NCBI GenBank assembly: GCA_910579205.1
Contig: CAJTTD010000011.1
Coordinates: 12,734 to 76,733 of the forward strand
DNA length: 64,000 nt
Direction of reading: 5' to 3'
Source: an uncultured Christensenella sp.
Lineage (GTDB): Bacteria > Bacillota > Clostridia > Christensenellales > Pumilibacteraceae
Positions 61,611-64,000 of the stretch are shown one piece after another. Position 1 is the first letter of the stretch, and every line of letters begins with the position of its first letter. The notes below the pieces were generated by a model. That model was not told where the DNA came from, ran no database searches, and saw only the letters and a program-made list of their open reading frames with translations. The position numbers were made by a program, and so were the translations under genes.

Positions 61611-62192
61611 TTATTTAGCCTCGCCTTGCGCGATCGCCCCGTCTTTTTCGCCGTTACCGTTGTCCGCATCTTTCTTTTTGCCGAACGCGCGCACCAACAG
61701 AAAAACACCGAAAAATGCCGCGACCGCTGCCACCGAAAGCGCCGATACCCGTGCTGCATTTATACCCATAGAAATATGACGACTGAATTCTTCTACCGAA
61801 ATTATGGGAGTGCCGTTCACGGTGAATGCGCATACGAGTATAGCGGTCGCGTCGGGCCGGGCGATCGAGTCCATGGGAAAAGTCCAAAACACTATTTTGT
61901 CTCCGCCGACTATGGAATAGACCATATCGACTTTGTCTTTGAGCAGTCTGTTTTTAGTATCGACTATGAGCGGTCTGTCGTCCTCTTATATATATATGTA
62001 AAGCAGATCGTTTTCCTTTTCGGTGTGTGTCGCTGTTACTTCATGCATAAAAATATTGTCGTCGGTTATTTTTTCCATACCGCCTATTTTGGGCACAAAT
62101 ATGCCCGCAAATATACATAATGCCGCAAATACAAATAGGATCACACTGCCTATGACCGCCCGCCTCTTCTTTTTTGCCGTTACATCTACCAT
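61611..62192 (-). pseudogene. Small membrane protein gene broken by an in-frame TAA
   Basis: Reading from ATG at 62192 (GGAGGAGG upstream) gives a helix at about 10-32, then HTEKENDLLYIYI and a TAA at 61986-61988 inside a TA dinucleotide run. The same frame continues without a gap through EDDRPLIVDTKNRLLKDKVD and MVYSIVGGDK to a second helix and a charged tail, ending at 61611. The two halves look like one protein of about 193 residues with two helices and an outside domain. The stop could come from expansion or mutation in the TA run. An internal ATG at 61925 could still give the second half alone. Confidence 0.68.
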
Positions 62193-62293
62193 GTATCCCT
62201 CCTCCTTGCGCAATATATCTAAACACGCAAGCCGCCGAATTAGTTTTTTCGCCGCTTAATGACGCGCGGTCGTTGCCCGCCGCGCAAGCTTAC

Positions 62294-62614
62294 TTATCGA
62301 TCGTCGATAGGCTCGTCTTTTTTCGCATGACCGTCTTTTTTCAAGCGCATCCCCGCCGAAACAAAAAACACGAGCGACTGCATCGAGATAAGCGCCGCGC
62401 CGACGCTCGTCAATGCTATACCGAGCGTTTTATGCGAAGCGACGACGCTAAGCACGTATACGCCGCCTATAAAGCAACCCAACGACGCGACGAACAACAG
62501 TCCGCCAAATATTATCAGCAGTGTTTCTTGCCACTTTTTTAAGTTATATCGGGGAGCTATCAGTTTGACCAAACCCAATAAAACGCCGAAAACAATGTCG
62601 AATACTATATCCAT
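62294..62614 (-). CDS. Small membrane protein with two to three helices
   Basis: The 106-residue protein has hydrophobic stretches at about residues 3-18, 30-58 and 64-88, and a charged Lys/Asp tail. No family is recognised. It has no ribosome site: the -10 TATAAT ends 6 bases before the ATG, so the transcript is probably leaderless. Confidence 0.6.
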   Translation of the reverse strand: MDIVFDIVFGVLLGLVKLIAPRYNLKKWQETLLIIFGGLLFVASLGCFIGGVYVLSVVASHKTLGIALTSVGAALISMQSLVFFVSAGMRLKKDGHAKKDEPIDDR

Positions 62615-62620
62615 GATCGT

Positions 62621-62649
62621 ATTATAACATTAGACTGCGCCAAAAGCAA
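62621..62649 (-). promoter_or_regulatory. Promoter of the small membrane protein, leaderless type
   Basis: On the minus strand TTGCTT (62644-62649) and TATAAT (62621-62626) are 17 bases apart, with TGt giving an extended -10, the same layout as the guaA promoter at 22709-22737. Only 6 bases lie between the -10 and the ATG at 62614. Confidence 0.66.
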
Positions 62650-62703
62650 GCTTTTGTCTTGCGGCTTCGCCGCCCGTGTTTCCTTTCGTAAACACGCAGT
62701 CGC

Positions 62704-62763
62704 GTTGAAATACGGCGCGAAAAAGCCCTTGCGAGCAAGCTTTTTCACTTGAATTATATCATT
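62704..62763. repeat. 60-bp dispersed repeat, copy B
   Basis: It matches 22660-22719 at 57 of 60 positions. Like copy A it holds a GAAAAAG/CTTTTTC dyad with a CTTGC/GCAAG core and a minus-strand TATAAT, and an AAAAGCAAGCTTTT-type palindrome lies nearby (62643-62656). Confidence 0.85.
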
Positions 62764-62882
62764 TATATATAACAATTACAAGCCTTATCCGAAAATCCTT
62801 TATACGCATACCTATCGTAATAAAGTGTCATGCGCGCAAAAAGCTCAAACACGCATTTACCGAATTTCAAACGGCACGATAG

Positions 62883-63016
62883 ATATCTATCACCACAAAC
62901 AAGAAATGGCGGTTGGTCTCGGACATGCCGAGTATATAGAGCCTGCTCTCTCGCAGTCGATAACGGCTTGCCGCATTAGCCCGACCACCGTAACGCTCTG
63001 TGCCTTTGCTCCGCGG
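62883..63016 (-). pseudogene. Decayed partial copy of the gene at 63690-64000
   Basis: About 130 bases match 63733-63863 (for example an exact 27-base run of GGTTGGTCTCGG...GAGTAT type), with a 2-base length difference that breaks the reading frame. In one frame it still reads LYILGMSETNRHFLFV against LYILGMSETNRPFLFV. No intact gene remains. The rest of the 62615-63084 gap holds the 60-bp repeat and a promoter. Confidence 0.75.
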
Positions 63017-63084
63017 TCCTTGCATCCGCAATCCCGAGTACCGCGGAGCGATCGGTTTGATGGCGGTAACGACACAAAGTGAAT

Positions 63085-63576
63085 TTAATCGTCTTTTTTG
63101 ATTTTATACGCTTTACGGAACATGAAAGCAGTACCCACAAATCCCCCTACGGGAACTGTAAGGCATAGCGTAGTCAATAATATATGCGTTGAATTTCTGA
63201 AAACAACGTCCGTTGGATTGTTGCGATTAACGTAAATCGTAATTGTTTTTCCCATATCGTCGGGCGGAACGTCGGTTGAAGACGGTGTGTCGGCGGTTTT
63301 TTTATACTTTTTTCCGTCAAATTCGTATTCGACTATAGCGTAATAAGCAGTTCGTGTAAAGTGGCTGCCGTGAGAACCGCCCGAGTCCCTTTCATAAATA
63401 ATTTTGTGGTCAACAACCACCGACTCGGTTTCCACATACCAACTTGCTTGAATTTGTCTTGCAAGCAAGTAGAGTCCGACGCCGAAAAACGCCAGAAATA
63501 TAATCGAGAGAAATATTCCGCCTAACAGCCATGCTTTATAATCGTTTTGATACGGGTCGGAATAATAATCGGACAT
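63085..63576 (-). CDS. DUF3592 membrane protein
   Basis: The 163-residue protein has a helix at about 18-40, an outside domain of about 85 residues and a second helix at about 130-152, with a short Lys-rich tail. The centre carries the DUF3592 pattern: ESVVVDHKIIYERDSGG, AYYAIVEYEFDGKKYK and GKTITIYVNRNNPTDVVF. Function is unknown for this family. GGAG lies about 10 bases before the ATG. Confidence 0.8.
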   Translation of the reverse strand: MSDYYSDPYQNDYKAWLLGGIFLSIIFLAFFGVGLYLLARQIQASWYVETESVVVDHKIIYERDSGGSHGSHFTRTAYYAIVEYEFDGKKYKKTADTPSSTDVPPDDMGKTITIYVNRNNPTDVVFRNSTHILLTTLCLTVPVGGFVGTAFMFRKAYKIKKDD

Positions 63577-63689
63577 TTGACGTTATCTCCAAATTTTATA
63601 AGAAAATTATATCACAAAAAAAACATATTTTCAAGCTTACAACTATATAAAATGATTTTGCCGCTATGACAGATACCATATCCCAATCA

Positions 63690-64000
63690 TCAATTTCTTA
63701 ATAATGCGCACTCGACTTTTATACTTTCGACTGTCTCTATCGCCACAAAAAGGAAAGGGCGGTTGGTCTCGGACATGCCGAGTATGTAGAGCTTGCACTC
63801 GCCGTCGTCGATACTGTCCCACACCACGCCGTCCACTGTTACGCTCTGTGCCGTTGCTCCGTCTATCCGCAGCAGCTCTTCACCGTTGCCGGTCGTTACG
63901 ATCACCCCGTTCGCATCGCTCAGTATGTACACTTCGTTGCATATATCTTGTTTTACTACGACTTCCCCGCCGGCCTTTATTACCGTTATCCGCTCGCCGT
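63690..64000 (-). CDS. C-terminal part of an unknown gene, cut by the window edge
   Basis: The frame stays open from the window end (GERITVIKAGGEVVV...) through YILSDANGVIVTTG, AQSVTVDGVVWDSI and KLYILGMSETNRPFLFVAI to the stop at 63690. The beta-rich pattern suggests a barrel or sandwich domain. Only about 103 residues are visible, and the GTG at 63932 is therefore not a start. A broken copy lies 850 bases downstream. Confidence 0.65.
   Translation of the reverse strand, partial: GERITVIKAGGEVVVKQDICNEVYILSDANGVIVTTGNGEELLRIDGATAQSVTVDGVVWDSIDDGECKLYILGMSETNRPFLFVAIETVESIKVECALLRN

Overview
The window looks like a chromosomal segment of an uncultured, probably gut-associated Clostridia-type Firmicute. 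Evidence: a SpoIIE sporulation phosphatase; the rpmH-rnpA-yidD-yidC-jag (khpB) block; near-consensus sigma-70 promoters and strong GGAGG ribosome sites; and a saccharide-uptake locus without its own ATPase. Isoleucine is very often ATA. Most genes are on the minus strand. No tRNA, rRNA, CRISPR array, insertion sequence or convincing replication origin was seen.

Layout. 1-503: the 5' part of a DegT-family aminotransferase gene. 653-2911: two tandem DUF2207-like membrane proteins behind a perfect promoter. 2977-5936: a PflX-like radical SAM protein, a DUF2726-like protein and a large membrane protein. 6019-9148: jag, yidC, yidD, rnpA, rpmH. 9329-13683: an operon of a SIR2-like protein, a 911-residue protein with an HEXXH motif, and possibly a 64-residue small protein; this is a candidate undescribed defence or stress module sitting where dnaA is often found. 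14164-22540: a TtcA-like tRNA thiolase, an ECF sigma factor with a putative anti-sigma factor, an aminotransferase with its Lrp-type regulator, aconitase, two small proteins and guaA. 22747-28220: a ribosomally made peptide locus. It has an 11-cysteine CXXX-repeat precursor, a radical SAM/SPASM enzyme, an unknown partner, a leucine-rich-repeat membrane protein, a glycine-rich lipoprotein and a divergent HTH regulator. 28560-34434: typA, leuA, spoIIE.

34604-53307 is a carbohydrate locus: GH36 alpha-galactosidase, a trehalase/GH63-like enzyme, an SGNH hydrolase, an ADP-ribosylglycohydrolase-family protein with an extra C-terminal domain, a 1588-residue modular lipoprotein, a solute-binding protein, a TIM-barrel-like lipoprotein, two permeases and a GH2 enzyme, with a divergent ArsR-type regulator. 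Surface modules and the transporter probably capture oligosaccharides, and the glycosidases trim them inside or outside the cell. 53405-58801: a membrane protein, a GH3 enzyme, a GNAT acetyltransferase and a dGTPase. 58914-60736: an AT-rich pair, one with a TIR/deoxyribosyltransferase-like (DUF4062-like) N-terminus. 60860-64000: a DinB-like protein, a membrane-protein gene interrupted by an in-frame stop, small membrane proteins, a DUF3592 protein, and a truncated gene with a decayed upstream copy.

Two cross-cutting observations: several genes (leuA, the ttcA-like gene, spoIIE, the HTH regulator, a small membrane protein) have a -10 element only 6-7 bases before the start codon and no ribosome site, suggesting leaderless mRNAs; and two dispersed repeat types (60 bp and 72 bp) lie beside genes.
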